Under the pieces are notes generated by a model that did no database searches, had not been told where the DNA came from, and worked only from the letters and a program-made list of their open reading frames with translations. Below, one piece after another: positions 1-5,925 of a DNA stretch of 6,732 nt. Both the position numbers and the translations under genes were made by a program. Every line of letters starts with the position of its first letter. Position 1 is the first letter of the stretch. Source of the stretch: an uncultured Sutterella sp. Lineage in GTDB: Bacteria; Pseudomonadota; Gammaproteobacteria; Burkholderiales; Burkholderiaceae_F. The stretch lies in assembly GCA_900764215.1 (NCBI GenBank), contig CAAFNI010000114.1, positions 1 through 6,732 of the forward strand, in the 5' to 3' direction.

Positions 1-32
1 CTCGTGGGCTCGGAGATGTGTATAAGAGACAG
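1..32 (+). other. Illumina Nextera read-2 adapter (sequencing artefact)
   Basis: These bases match the last 32 of the 34 bases of the Nextera read-2 transposase adapter as I remember it. Bases 14-32 are the 19-base Tn5 mosaic end (AGATGTGTATAAGAGACAG). The adapter joins directly to autotransporter coding sequence at about base 33, and the autotransporter reading frame meets a TAA stop at 23-25 inside it, as expected for a non-genomic addition. This is untrimmed library adapter at a contig end, not a natural transposon end or a regulatory site. No gene start should be placed here. Confidence 0.97.
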
Positions 33-2545
33 GCACCGTCGGCAACACGCTCACCATCAAGGACGGTGCGAACGTGACGGCCGACACCTATGCCGCCGTC
101 AACGGCACGGAAGATCCGCTTGCCTCACAGCCACTCGAAAACATCACCCTCAACTTCACCGGCGGCACGATCCGCAGCACCGTCATCGGCGCCCGATCAA
201 GGAATGGAAACGCCGAAGGCATTCGGGTCAACATGACGGGCGGCGAAGTCACGGGCATTAACGGCACGCTCAAGGGCTTTGCATCCGCGTCTCCCGAAAA
301 AGCCGACGTCTCCGACGTCGTCGTGACGGTGTCGGGCGGGATCTTTACCAACAAAAGCAATCTTTATGGCGCTACGCACGCGCGCAACGCCACCGACATC
401 ACGCTGAGGCTCGAGGGCGGCACCTTCACGAACACCTCTCAGATCAGCGGCGTGCACTACATCCGCGGCACCGCCGAGAACGTCCTTCTTGAAGTAAACG
501 ACGGCGTCACCATCAAGAACGACAGGCGCGAAACCAACTCCACCTCCCTTGCGATGAGTGCCGCAAGCGTCACGTCGAAAGGCATCTCCAAGAACGCGAC
601 GCTCCGCATCAACGGCGGCGAGATTTCGAGCTTCGACGTGAACGGCAATCCCAACGGCTACATGGCGGGGACCGTTCTCTACGGGACATACGACAACGGC
701 TTTGCGGTCGATAATTCGACCATCGAAGTCAACGGCGGCAACATCACGGTCGGCCTTCTCTCGGGCTTTTACTACAACGAGAACCATGTCGGCAGCAAGA
801 TCAGCAAGGCCGGCGCCGTCATCAACGGCGGTGACGTGAACGCCACCACCATTGCTGGCGCCTATCTCTACGCAAGCGGCAACGATACCGAAAGCGCTTC
901 CGTGACCATCAACGGCGGGACGATCAGGACCGAGGGCATCTACGGCGCAACTCACAAGTCCACAGAAAGAGACGACCCTACCGTCGTGGGCGAAACCACA
1001 GTCAACATCAACGGCGGAACGTTCGAATATTCGGGTGACGACGAAGACGGCACGATCACGGTTGCCGGCACGGCAAAGGCCGACGGCACGATAGGAGACA
1101 TTGCAGCCGAAAGGACCGTCATCAATCTCAATGCCTCAGGCCGGGATGAGGGCCTTGACCTCTCCGCACTATCCGTCACGAAGGGCAATGTCGCCGAAGG
1201 CCTTCTCAACGTTTCGGGCAAGGTCTCGGGACTCGACTCCGTCAACGACTTCGAGGTTCTCACGATCGCAAGTGAGAGTTCGCTCGCCGTCAACAACGAA
1301 ACGCAGAACGTGAACAAGATCGTCGTGATGGAGGAGAGTTCCTTCAAAACGCAATCTCTCAAGCCGGCCGACGCAGACACGCCCATCGATATCTACCTCG
1401 CCGACACGAAGTCGGGAACCGAAGACGGAAAGAAGATCAGCACCTCCGAAGCGTTCAACGGCCGCGTGACCGTGACGGGCGGCGGAACGATTGCCGACTC
1501 GGCCGACACGGCGTCCGGAGCGGTTGAGAACGTCCTCAACGCGCTCGACTTCGGCGGCGCCACCGCTCCCGTCGACACAATCACGGTTGAGGAAGGCGAG
1601 CTCGCGCCGGGCTTCACGGCTTCGCCCAACGGGGAAGGGGGATTCGTCGTCACGGAAGGCGCGCCCAATACGCGTCACGCCGCCTACCGCTCCGTGCGCG
1701 TCCTCAACCTCGCGACGCTGCGCCACGAGACGAACGACCTCTCAAAGCGCATGGGCGAACTTCGTCTCTCGCCCGAAGGCGTCGGATCCTGGGCCCGCAT
1801 CTACGGCACCGAAATGGAATACGGCGCTCAAAGCATCACCACGCGCAACACGTCGATTCAGATCGGCACGGACGTCGACGTCGGTAGCGGATGGAAGGTG
1901 GGCACAGCCACTTCATCACTGAAGAGCGAATTCTCGGGCGGCGCCAACGACGGCGACAGCGACCTTCATGCAGCGGGCATCTACGGCGCCTGGACGAGCG
2001 AAAGCGGTCGCTTTGCGGACTTCATGCTGAAGGCGGGCAAGCTCTCCACAGACTTCAGGCTCAACGGCTATGACGGCAGCTACGACAACCTCGTCGTCAT
2101 CGCAAGCGCAGAGTACGGCAGGCTCTTCAAGCCCGCCGACCCAGTCTTTATCGAACCCCAGGTCGAGCTCACCTATGCCTGGGTCCCGGGCGACGACTTC
2201 AGAGCCGGCCGAACCGTCACGGTTCACCAGGACGACTACCAAAGCCTCATCGGTCGTCTGGGCGTGCGCGCAGGCTTTGAATTCCCGAACGAACGCGGCA
2301 CCGTTTACGCCCGACTTTCAGGCGCCTATGAGATGATGGGCGAAGACGAGTACCGTGCCGTTGCGGACGCCGGACGCACGGAGGTCATCCGCACGGATCT
2401 CGGCGGCGGCTGGATCGAATATGCCTTGGGCGCCAACTTCAGGCTGACGCAAAACACCTACGCATGGGTTGATCTGGAAAAGAGTGCGGGCGGGGACGTT
2501 CGCGAAAACTACCGCTATACGCTCGGCTGCAGGTACGTGTGGTAA
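33..2545 (+). CDS. Autotransporter (type Va secreted adhesin-like protein), 5' end missing
   Basis: This is the 3' part of a surface autotransporter: a passenger is carried across the outer membrane by its own C-terminal beta-barrel. The frame is already open at base 35 (TVGNTLTIKDGANVTADTY), directly after the adapter, so the true start and signal peptide lie off the contig. A GTG at 74 is the first start-like codon but sits mid-passenger. About 836 residues are visible. Counting from that GTG, residues 25-318 hold about ten INGG-type beta-helix units, 319-530 a less regular passenger end, 535-565 a predicted helical linker (VLNLATLRHETNDLSKRMGELR) and about 570-823 the barrel (Pfam Autotransporter family, PF03797-like). 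The barrel carries WARIYG, GSGWKVG, DDYQSLIGRLGVRAGFEFP and WIEYALGANF. It ends in alternating aromatics and a terminal Trp, as expected for a BAM signal. The only cysteine seen, residue 819, lies in the last strand, which is unusual. The passenger ligand is unknown. The barrel is paralogous to that of the gene at 2926. Confidence 0.93.
146..1027 (+). repeat. INGG-type beta-helix repeat region in the first autotransporter passenger
   Basis: About ten degenerate units share the pattern hydrophobic-x-V-x-(I/V)-N-G-G-x-I/F, often followed 8-12 residues later by an IYGAT/LYGAT/ISGVH-like strand. Counting from the GTG at 74, the Gly-containing turns lie near residues 30, 56, 88, 115, 143, 181, 221, 252, 281 and 314, which gives spacings of 26-40 residues. 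At DNA level the core is a recurring (a/g)tcaacggcgg(c/t/a/g). The spacing is too irregular for recent tandem duplication. It fits the rungs of a right-handed parallel beta-helix, the usual fold of autotransporter passengers. The fold assignment is an inference from the pattern. Confidence 0.75.
1718..2542 (+). repeat. Autotransporter linker plus barrel, copy 1 of a duplicated module
   Basis: This segment encodes 275 residues running from LRHETNDLSKRMGELR to the C-terminus. It aligns almost without gaps to the 274-residue end of the downstream autotransporter (4249-5070). In the first 62 residues I count 42 identities by eye. A second conserved block is V-x-QDDYxSLIGRLGVRxGFxFPN. The passengers upstream show no comparable similarity. 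Confidence 0.85.
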
Positions 2546-2586
2546 CCGTCGGGGCAAGAGGCCGAACCCAATCGGCTTCTCTCTAG

Positions 2587-2630
2587 AGAACGCCTCCCGC
2601 CGCTCTACCGGCGGGAGGTGTTCTGTATTA
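2587..2630 (+). terminator. Hairpin terminator after the first autotransporter
   Basis: The left arm 2587-2601 (AGAACGCCTCCCGCC) pairs with 2610-2624 over 15 bp with a single G-T wobble, closing an 8-base loop that one further G-C pair can shorten to 6. The following tract (TTCTGTATTA) is T-rich but interrupted, so termination may be less complete than with a clean T run. The hairpin starts 41 bases after the stop codon. Confidence 0.85.
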
Positions 2631-2639
2631 CGCACCTCT

Positions 2640-2654
2640 GACAAGTCCCTTGTC
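2640..2654. repeat. Short inverted repeat GACAAG-tcc-CTTGTC
   Basis: This is a perfect 6-bp inverted repeat with a 3-base spacer, just downstream of the terminator. It could be a small hairpin or a protein-binding dyad, but nothing identifies a binding protein and chance is possible. Confidence 0.4.
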
Positions 2655-2662
2655 TAAGCCGG

Positions 2663-2674
2663 CACGGCGCCGTG
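2663..2674. repeat. 12-bp perfect palindrome CACGGCGCCGTG
   Basis: This is a perfect self-complementary dodecamer with no spacer, in the intergenic region between the autotransporters. It may be an operator-like dyad, or chance in GC-rich DNA. It cannot form a stable hairpin without opening its central pairs. Confidence 0.4.
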
Positions 2675-2767
2675 AGCGCACCGATCCGTCACTATGCAGA
2701 ATCCGCGAGTCGCACAGCTGATCCCGCCATGAGACGCACAACCGTGGGCGACGGAAGGCCTTTCTAT

Positions 2768-2780
2768 GTCTACAATAGAC
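2768..2780. repeat. Short inverted repeat GTCTA-caa-TAGAC
   Basis: This 5-bp inverted repeat with a 3-base spacer lies about 26 bases upstream of a TTGACT hexamer, in the AT-richer part of the leader. Its position would suit an activator or repressor site for the second autotransporter, but the match is short and no regulator is recognised. Confidence 0.3.
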
Positions 2781-2838
2781 TTAACAACAAGGCGCGACGA
2801 TATCTTTGACTGTGGCAGTAACGTTTCGATGATATAGG

Positions 2839-2844
2839 TATTAT
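2839..2844 (+). promoter_or_regulatory. Candidate -10 element (TATTAT) for the second autotransporter
   Basis: TATTAT matches the sigma-70 -10 consensus at five of six bases and lies 82 bases upstream of the start codon, in the AT-richest part of the region. The expected start point, about seven bases downstream, falls at the C8 tract (2850-2857). No good -35 is found at 16-18 bases. The nearest strong -35-like hexamer, TTGACT at 2806-2811, is 27 bases away, so either the -10 is different (TATAGG at 2833-2838 is another option) or the promoter depends on an activator. Confidence 0.3.
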
Positions 2845-2849
2845 CCCTA

Positions 2850-2857
2850 CCCCCCCC
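2850..2857 (+). repeat. C8 homopolymer in the leader of the second autotransporter
   Basis: Eight consecutive C residues lie 68 bases upstream of the ATG, just downstream of a TATTAT hexamer. Homopolymeric C tracts in promoter regions of surface-protein genes are a known phase-variation device, for example the Bordetella fim promoters. Eight is short compared with those tracts, so a role in switching is only a possibility. Confidence 0.85.
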
Positions 2858-2913
2858 GGCAAATTCATCTATCTTCGTGGTTTGAATCAGCCTCAACCGG
2901 CAACAGACAACCC

Positions 2914-2925
2914 ATGGAGAATTAG
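2914..2925 (+). promoter_or_regulatory. Ribosome binding site inside a three-codon mini-ORF
   Basis: GGAGA at 2916-2920 lies five bases before the ATG at 2926 and supports that start. The same bases form ATG-GAG-AAT-TAG (2914-2925), a minimal reading frame in phase with the gene whose stop codon directly abuts its start codon. The stop rules out the upstream ATG as the gene start. Whether the mini-ORF is translated is unknown, since no separate ribosome binding site is evident before it. Confidence 0.75.
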
Positions 2926-5073
2926 ATGCGCACCATCAACGGATCAGCCCTGTCTTCGATGACGATTGCAATTCTGGCAGTCTTCAGCACAACAGCATCA
3001 AGCGCGGACATCATCAAGAGCGACTCTCTGTTCAACACGATTCAGCAAGCCGAGAATCAAACCATTCGGTATACGGCCGAAAGCATCACCATAGAAAACT
3101 CCGATTCCACGGAGGCCGTGTATGCAAGCACTGCCGGCAAAATGTATGTCGGGGGCGCCGACACCAAAACCGTGCGAATCGTCAACAGCAATCCCGAAGG
3201 CTACGACGCGGTCACAGCCATTGCGGATGGCGCCACAGGCAACTTCGTAGAAATCCGGGCGAGCGACTCGGTCGTCATTGAGTCCGCCACGGTAGGCATC
3301 TGGGGACAATCTAATACGGAACAGACAACCCGGCCCGAGAATTCGAGCCGCGTCTCCATCCATTCCCGCAGCGTCAGCATCCATTCAAAAGACACTGCCA
3401 TCGCGGCATACTCGAACAGCAAAGTGGACATTGAGGGCGAACAGATCGTTCTGGCCAGCGACAACAATCAATTGATCGAAACGCGCGGCAATGCCGTCGT
3501 GAACATCAACAGCACCGGCCAAGCCAAGAGCGTCAAGCTCAACGGCGACATCATTTTCGGAACCCCTGGCAGCAATGACAACAGTGGGGCCATCATCAAT
3601 GCCAATGTGACGATCAATCTGGAAGGCACGGATTCGTATTGGAGCGGCACGGTGTCGAAATACTACCCCGATGCAAGTATCGGCCATCCCGAATATATCG
3701 ACATTACCAACGGGGTCACGCTGGGCTTGGCCGACGGCGCCCAATGGACGCCGAACAACGTGGTCGCCTCAACCGAAGAGCAAAGCAAGGGGGACAAACA
3801 CTGGACCCAATACAACGAACCTGAAGCATTGAGTGCACTCACCCTGAATCAGGGCATCATCAACATCAAGGAAGCGGATCAGCAGGTCTCCGTCAAGTCC
3901 CTGTCCGGGACGGGCGGCACCATCCATGTTGCGGGTGAAATGACTGACGGCCCGCTCGCCCCCGGCACCTTCAAGGCGGATGCCGTCAGCAGCGACACCC
4001 CTTCCTTTGACGTCAACCTAACCGGCGTCAACAGCGACGGCATTGACAATGCACAAGCCGCTCTGTCCTCCTTGGCGGACGCCGTCAACGTTGCGGGCTC
4101 AGAGAAAAACCTGACCATTGCCGAAGGCGACATCAACGGCGCCATTTCGCAGACGGTCGACAAGGATGGCAACCAAAGCGAAATCAAGCAGGGGGTGAAT
4201 CAGAAGCTCGACGGCTACAGCTCCATCGCCGCGCTGTCCGCTGTTCAATGGCGACATGAAAACGATACGCTCCTCAAGCGCATGGGCGAGCTTCGCGATT
4301 CCGAAGGCGCAGTCGGGGCATGGGCACGCATTTACGGTTCCGAACAGGAATACGGCGCTCAGTCCGTCACGGCCAAGAACACCACGGTTCAGGCCGGCGC
4401 CGATTATGACGTCGGCTCCGGATGGAAGGTGGGCGGCGCCTTCTCCTACACGAACGGCAACTCCAGCTTCGACCTCGGCGAAAGCGATGCCGAGATGTAC
4501 GGCTTCTCCGTATACGGCACGTATCTTGCTGAAAACGGACTCTTCGTCGACGTGATCGGAAAATACTCAAGACTCTCAAACGAATTCACGTCCGGCACGA
4601 TGAAGGGCGAATTTGACAACAATGCCTTCAGCGTCGCCGTTGAAACGGGCTGGCATCATGCACTCAACAATCTTGCCTTTGTCGAACCGTCCGCCGGCGT
4701 CACCTACGGCCGCATCATGGGCGACGACTTCATGGCCCACAACGGCGTCAAGGTCGAGCAGGACGACTATGACAGCCTGATCGGCCGACTTGGCGTACGC
4801 TCGGGCTTCTACTTCCCGAATCAGAAGGGATCCGTCTACGCCCGCGCGGCCGTGCTGCACGACTTCATGGGCGACATGGAAAGCACCGCCTCGAAGGACG
4901 GCAACGTTGCCCACCTCAAGGACGAGCTCGGCGACACATGGGTTGAATACGGCATCGGCGCCAACTTTAACCTCTCGAAGAACGCCTATACGTTTGTCGA
5001 TCTTGAAAAGACGGCGGGCGGAGACGTAAAGGAAGCCTGGAAATGGACGATCGGTGCACGCTTGGCCTTCTAA
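2926..5073 (+). CDS. Autotransporter outer-membrane beta-barrel protein, complete
   Basis: This is a complete 715-residue type Va autotransporter. Residues 1-27 (MRTINGSALSSMTIAILAVF...ASSA) form a Sec-type signal peptide with probable cleavage before Asp28. The passenger, about 28-430, is Ser/Thr/Asn-rich with short beta-strand repeats, for example VSIHSRSVSIHS at 143-154. Segments such as TDSYWSGTV (235-243), NGVTLGLADGAQWTP (262-276) and LSGTGGTIHVAG (326-337) resemble pertactin/AIDA-like passenger ends. Residues 434-460 are a helical linker and about 463-715 the barrel, with WARIYG, GSGWKVGGAFSY, DDYDSLIGRLGVRSGFYFP and WVEYGIGANF. The C-terminus is a canonical alternating pattern ending in Phe. 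There is no cysteine. The start is supported by GGAGA five bases upstream and an in-frame stop immediately before it. The gene is bounded by terminators on both sides and so is probably monocistronic. The likely role is surface display or adhesion; the ligand cannot be deduced. The passenger is visibly less GC-rich than the barrel. Confidence 0.95.
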   Translation: MRTINGSALSSMTIAILAVFSTTASSADIIKSDSLFNTIQQAENQTIRYTAESITIENSDSTEAVYASTAGKMYVGGADTKTVRIVNSNPEGYDAVTAIADGATGNFVEIRASDSVVIESATVGIWGQSNTEQTTRPENSSRVSIHSRSVSIHSKDTAIAAYSNSKVDIEGEQIVLASDNNQLIETRGNAVVNINSTGQAKSVKLNGDIIFGTPGSNDNSGAIINANVTINLEGTDSYWSGTVSKYYPDASIGHPEYIDITNGVTLGLADGAQWTPNNVVASTEEQSKGDKHWTQYNEPEALSALTLNQGIINIKEADQQVSVKSLSGTGGTIHVAGEMTDGPLAPGTFKADAVSSDTPSFDVNLTGVNSDGIDNAQAALSSLADAVNVAGSEKNLTIAEGDINGAISQTVDKDGNQSEIKQGVNQKLDGYSSIAALSAVQWRHENDTLLKRMGELRDSEGAVGAWARIYGSEQEYGAQSVTAKNTTVQAGADYDVGSGWKVGGAFSYTNGNSSFDLGESDAEMYGFSVYGTYLAENGLFVDVIGKYSRLSNEFTSGTMKGEFDNNAFSVAVETGWHHALNNLAFVEPSAGVTYGRIMGDDFMAHNGVKVEQDDYDSLIGRLGVRSGFYFPNQKGSVYARAAVLHDFMGDMESTASKDGNVAHLKDELGDTWVEYGIGANFNLSKNAYTFVDLEKTAGGDVKEAWKWTIGARLAF
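4249..5070 (+). repeat. Autotransporter linker plus barrel, copy 2 of a duplicated module
   Basis: This segment encodes 274 residues, from WRHENDTLLKRMGELR to the C-terminal Phe. It is co-linear with the 275-residue module at 1718-2542. Similarity begins in the helical linker and runs through the whole barrel, while the passengers before it differ. This marks the boundary between a shared export module and variable cargo. Confidence 0.85.
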
Positions 5074-5134
5074 CCCTCCAGGAAGGAAAGCTGAGACCGC
5101 ACGATAAGTAGCGCTGCACTGCGGCCCAGCACTA

Positions 5135-5181
5135 AAAGCCGCCCTTGCGGGAACTAACGCAGGGGCGGCTTTCTGTTCTTT
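5135..5181 (+). terminator. Hairpin terminator after the second autotransporter
   Basis: AAAGCCGCCC at 5135-5144 pairs perfectly with GGGCGGCTTT at 5163-5172. The stem continues inward through a T-G wobble, TGC with GCA, and a closing G-C, giving about 15 bp around an 8-base loop. The 3' side runs into a T-rich tract (TTTCTGTTCTTT). It begins 61 bases after the stop codon. Confidence 0.9.
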
Positions 5182-5238
5182 GGCGAACCGACCGGAAAGA
5201 AAACGCACGGCGCCTGGCTCTCCGCGGCTTCAGCGTCG

Positions 5239-5260
5239 GATAATGCTTTTGCGCGATAAT
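5239..5260 (+). promoter_or_regulatory. Two GATAAT hexamers, candidate -10 elements for the small exported protein
   Basis: GATAAT occurs at 5239-5244 and again at 5255-5260, each matching the sigma-70 -10 consensus at five of six positions. They lie about 100-120 bases upstream of the ATG at 5359, downstream of the preceding terminator. Neither has a convincing -35 hexamer at normal spacing, so the promoter call is tentative. The rest of 5182-5358 shows no other recognisable feature. Confidence 0.3.
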
Positions 5261-5343
5261 CCATCAGAATGGAGGAAGAGCCTCCTCGGGCCTGCCCCGA
5301 GATCCTCCCGATCGACCCACCATACAGCCCACCACACAGAAAG

Positions 5344-5349
5344 AGGAAG
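5344..5349 (+). promoter_or_regulatory. Ribosome binding site (AGGAAG) selecting the start at 5359
   Basis: AGGAAG lies nine bases before the ATG at 5359, in a purine-rich A-rich stretch. It favours this start over the in-frame ATG at 5269, which would add 30 Pro- and charge-rich residues in front of an otherwise perfect signal peptide. Confidence 0.7.
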
Positions 5350-5358
5350 AAAAACAAA

Positions 5359-5724
5359 ATGTCCATTCTGCGCACCGCCGCCGCGCTTGCCGCCGCTCTT
5401 ACGCTTTCCACCGCCTTTGCCGCGCCGCCTCCCGAAGTGGTCGAGCTCGAAGGCCAGTGGCGCGGCCGTCTCTGCACGGTCGAGGGCAATCCCACGAAGA
5501 CCAATCTGAGCATCGACAAGTACGGCTGCTTCGTGCTCTTTCAGACCGACGTCAACGGCGCCGCGCAGGCCGCGGGCACCGTCGAGGTGAAGGAGGGCGT
5601 CATGACGCTCGTCGACGCCAAGACCGGCCCCTACATGGTGCTCAAGGTCTCCGACGACGGCCGCCTCGTGCAGGACGTCCGCGGCAAGCTCCCGAAAAAC
5701 TGCTGCTTCCTCAAGCGCCGCTGA
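5359..5724 (+). CDS. Small exported four-cysteine protein of unknown function
   Basis: I do not recognise this gene by name. It encodes 121 residues. Residues 1-21 (MSILRTAAALAAALTLSTAFA) form a clear Sec signal peptide with an AFA|A cleavage site and no lipobox cysteine, so the mature protein of about 100 residues is probably soluble in the periplasm. The mature part has a lipocalin-like or NlpE-like rhythm of short beta-strands: LEGQWRGRLC (30-39), TNLSIDKYGCFVLF (48-61), AGTVEVKEGVMTLVD (72-86), YMVLKVSDDGRLVQD (92-106). That resemblance is weak and is an inference. The four cysteines at 39, 57, 115 and 116 include a vicinal pair near the Arg/Lys-rich C-terminus and could form disulphides or bind metal. 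The gene stands alone between terminators, is GC-rich, and starts at an ATG with AGGAAG nine bases upstream. Confidence 0.85.
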   Translation: MSILRTAAALAAALTLSTAFAAPPPEVVELEGQWRGRLCTVEGNPTKTNLSIDKYGCFVLFQTDVNGAAQAAGTVEVKEGVMTLVDAKTGPYMVLKVSDDGRLVQDVRGKLPKNCCFLKRR

Positions 5725-5748
5725 GATCCGCCCGGTCTCATCCGCAAG

Positions 5749-5781
5749 GCCCCGCTCAAAGCCCGAGCGGGGCTTTTTTTT
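5749..5781 (+). terminator. Intrinsic terminator after the small exported protein gene
   Basis: GCCCCGCTC (5749-5757) pairs perfectly with GAGCGGGGC (5765-5773) around a 7-base loop and is followed by eight T (5774-5781). This is a classic rho-independent terminator, 24 bases after the stop codon. It separates this gene from the downstream hydE-like gene. Confidence 0.95.
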
Positions 5782-5891
5782 CTGCCCGCACGGGCTGTGC
5801 GGAAGGATAGGGCGGTAAAAGAAGCGTCCCGCAGACCCGTCCTTCATTTGTCACCTCCTTCCGAACTATTTCGCCCGGGCGCGGCATCGTG

Positions 5892-5897
5892 CATAAT
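5892..5897 (+). promoter_or_regulatory. Candidate -10 element (CATAAT) for the hydE-like gene
   Basis: CATAAT matches five of six bases of the sigma-70 -10 consensus and is preceded directly by TG. It lies 28 bases before the start codon. No good -35 is seen at 16-18 bases; a TTGTCA at 5848-5853 is too far away. I saw no FNR-type TTGAT-N4-ATCAA site, which might have been expected for an anaerobic hydrogenase gene. Confidence 0.35.
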
Positions 5898-5911
5898 GTC
5901 CTTCTCATATT

Positions 5912-5916
5912 AGGAG
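5912..5916 (+). promoter_or_regulatory. Ribosome binding site (AGGAG) of the hydE-like gene
   Basis: AGGAG lies nine bases before the ATG at 5926 and supports that start. It could pair with CTCCT at 5855-5859 if transcription began further upstream, but the five-pair helix with a 52-base loop is weak. Confidence 0.8.
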
Positions 5917-5925
5917 AATCCCCAG

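Larger units (their letters stand above)
2546..2925 (+). other. 380-base intergenic region between the two autotransporter genes
   Basis: I see no credible gene in this stretch. It contains the hairpin terminator of the upstream gene (2587-2630), three short inverted repeats (2640-2654, 2663-2674 and 2768-2780), an AT-richer leader from about 2760, a TTGACT at 2806-2811, a TATTAT at 2839-2844, a run of eight C at 2850-2857, and the ribosome binding site of the next gene at 2916-2920. The second autotransporter is therefore probably transcribed from its own promoter in this region. Confidence 0.8.

Noticed and set aside
14..32. Tn5 mosaic end as evidence of a natural transposon
   Set aside because: It is joined to the library-specific part of the Nextera adapter and lies at the contig edge, so it comes from library preparation.
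74..76. GTG as the start codon of the first autotransporter
   Set aside because: The frame is open upstream to the adapter junction with good passenger sequence (TVGNTLTIKDGANV). There is no signal peptide after the GTG, so the real start is off the contig.
4..261. Plus-strand 85-codon frame starting inside the adapter (MGSEMCIRDR...)
   Set aside because: Its start and first ten or so residues are translated Nextera adapter. The rest is an Arg/His-rich out-of-frame reading of the autotransporter.
197..955. Minus-strand 252-codon frame opposite the first autotransporter
   Set aside because: It is a typical antisense shadow of a GC-rich gene, rich in Ala, Val, Asp and Gly with no domain, ribosome site or independent support. 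The same applies to the minus-strand frame at 1169-1726.
146..1027. CRISPR-like or recent tandem DNA repeats
   Set aside because: The periodicity is at protein level. Unit lengths vary from 26 to 40 codons and the DNA between the NGG codons is not conserved.
2654..2896. Minus-strand 80-codon frame in the intergenic region
   Set aside because: It starts at TTG without a ribosome site, includes the C8 tract as Gly codons, and has no recognisable features. Chance is the simplest explanation.
4576..5208. Minus-strand 210-codon frame opposite the second barrel
   Set aside because: It overlaps a certain gene, crosses that gene's terminator, and its composition is that of an antisense shadow.
5269..5358. 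Longer N-terminus for the small exported protein, starting at the ATG at 5269
   Set aside because: It would place 30 Pro- and charge-rich residues before a perfect signal peptide, while AGGAAG is correctly placed for the ATG at 5359.
5230..5847. Minus-strand 205-codon frame with an ideal ribosome site
   Set aside because: Apart from the ribosome site there is no support. It is codon-aligned opposite a well-supported exported protein, runs through that gene's terminator, and has a low-complexity Gly/Arg/Lys stretch. The ribosome site itself is kept as a finding.
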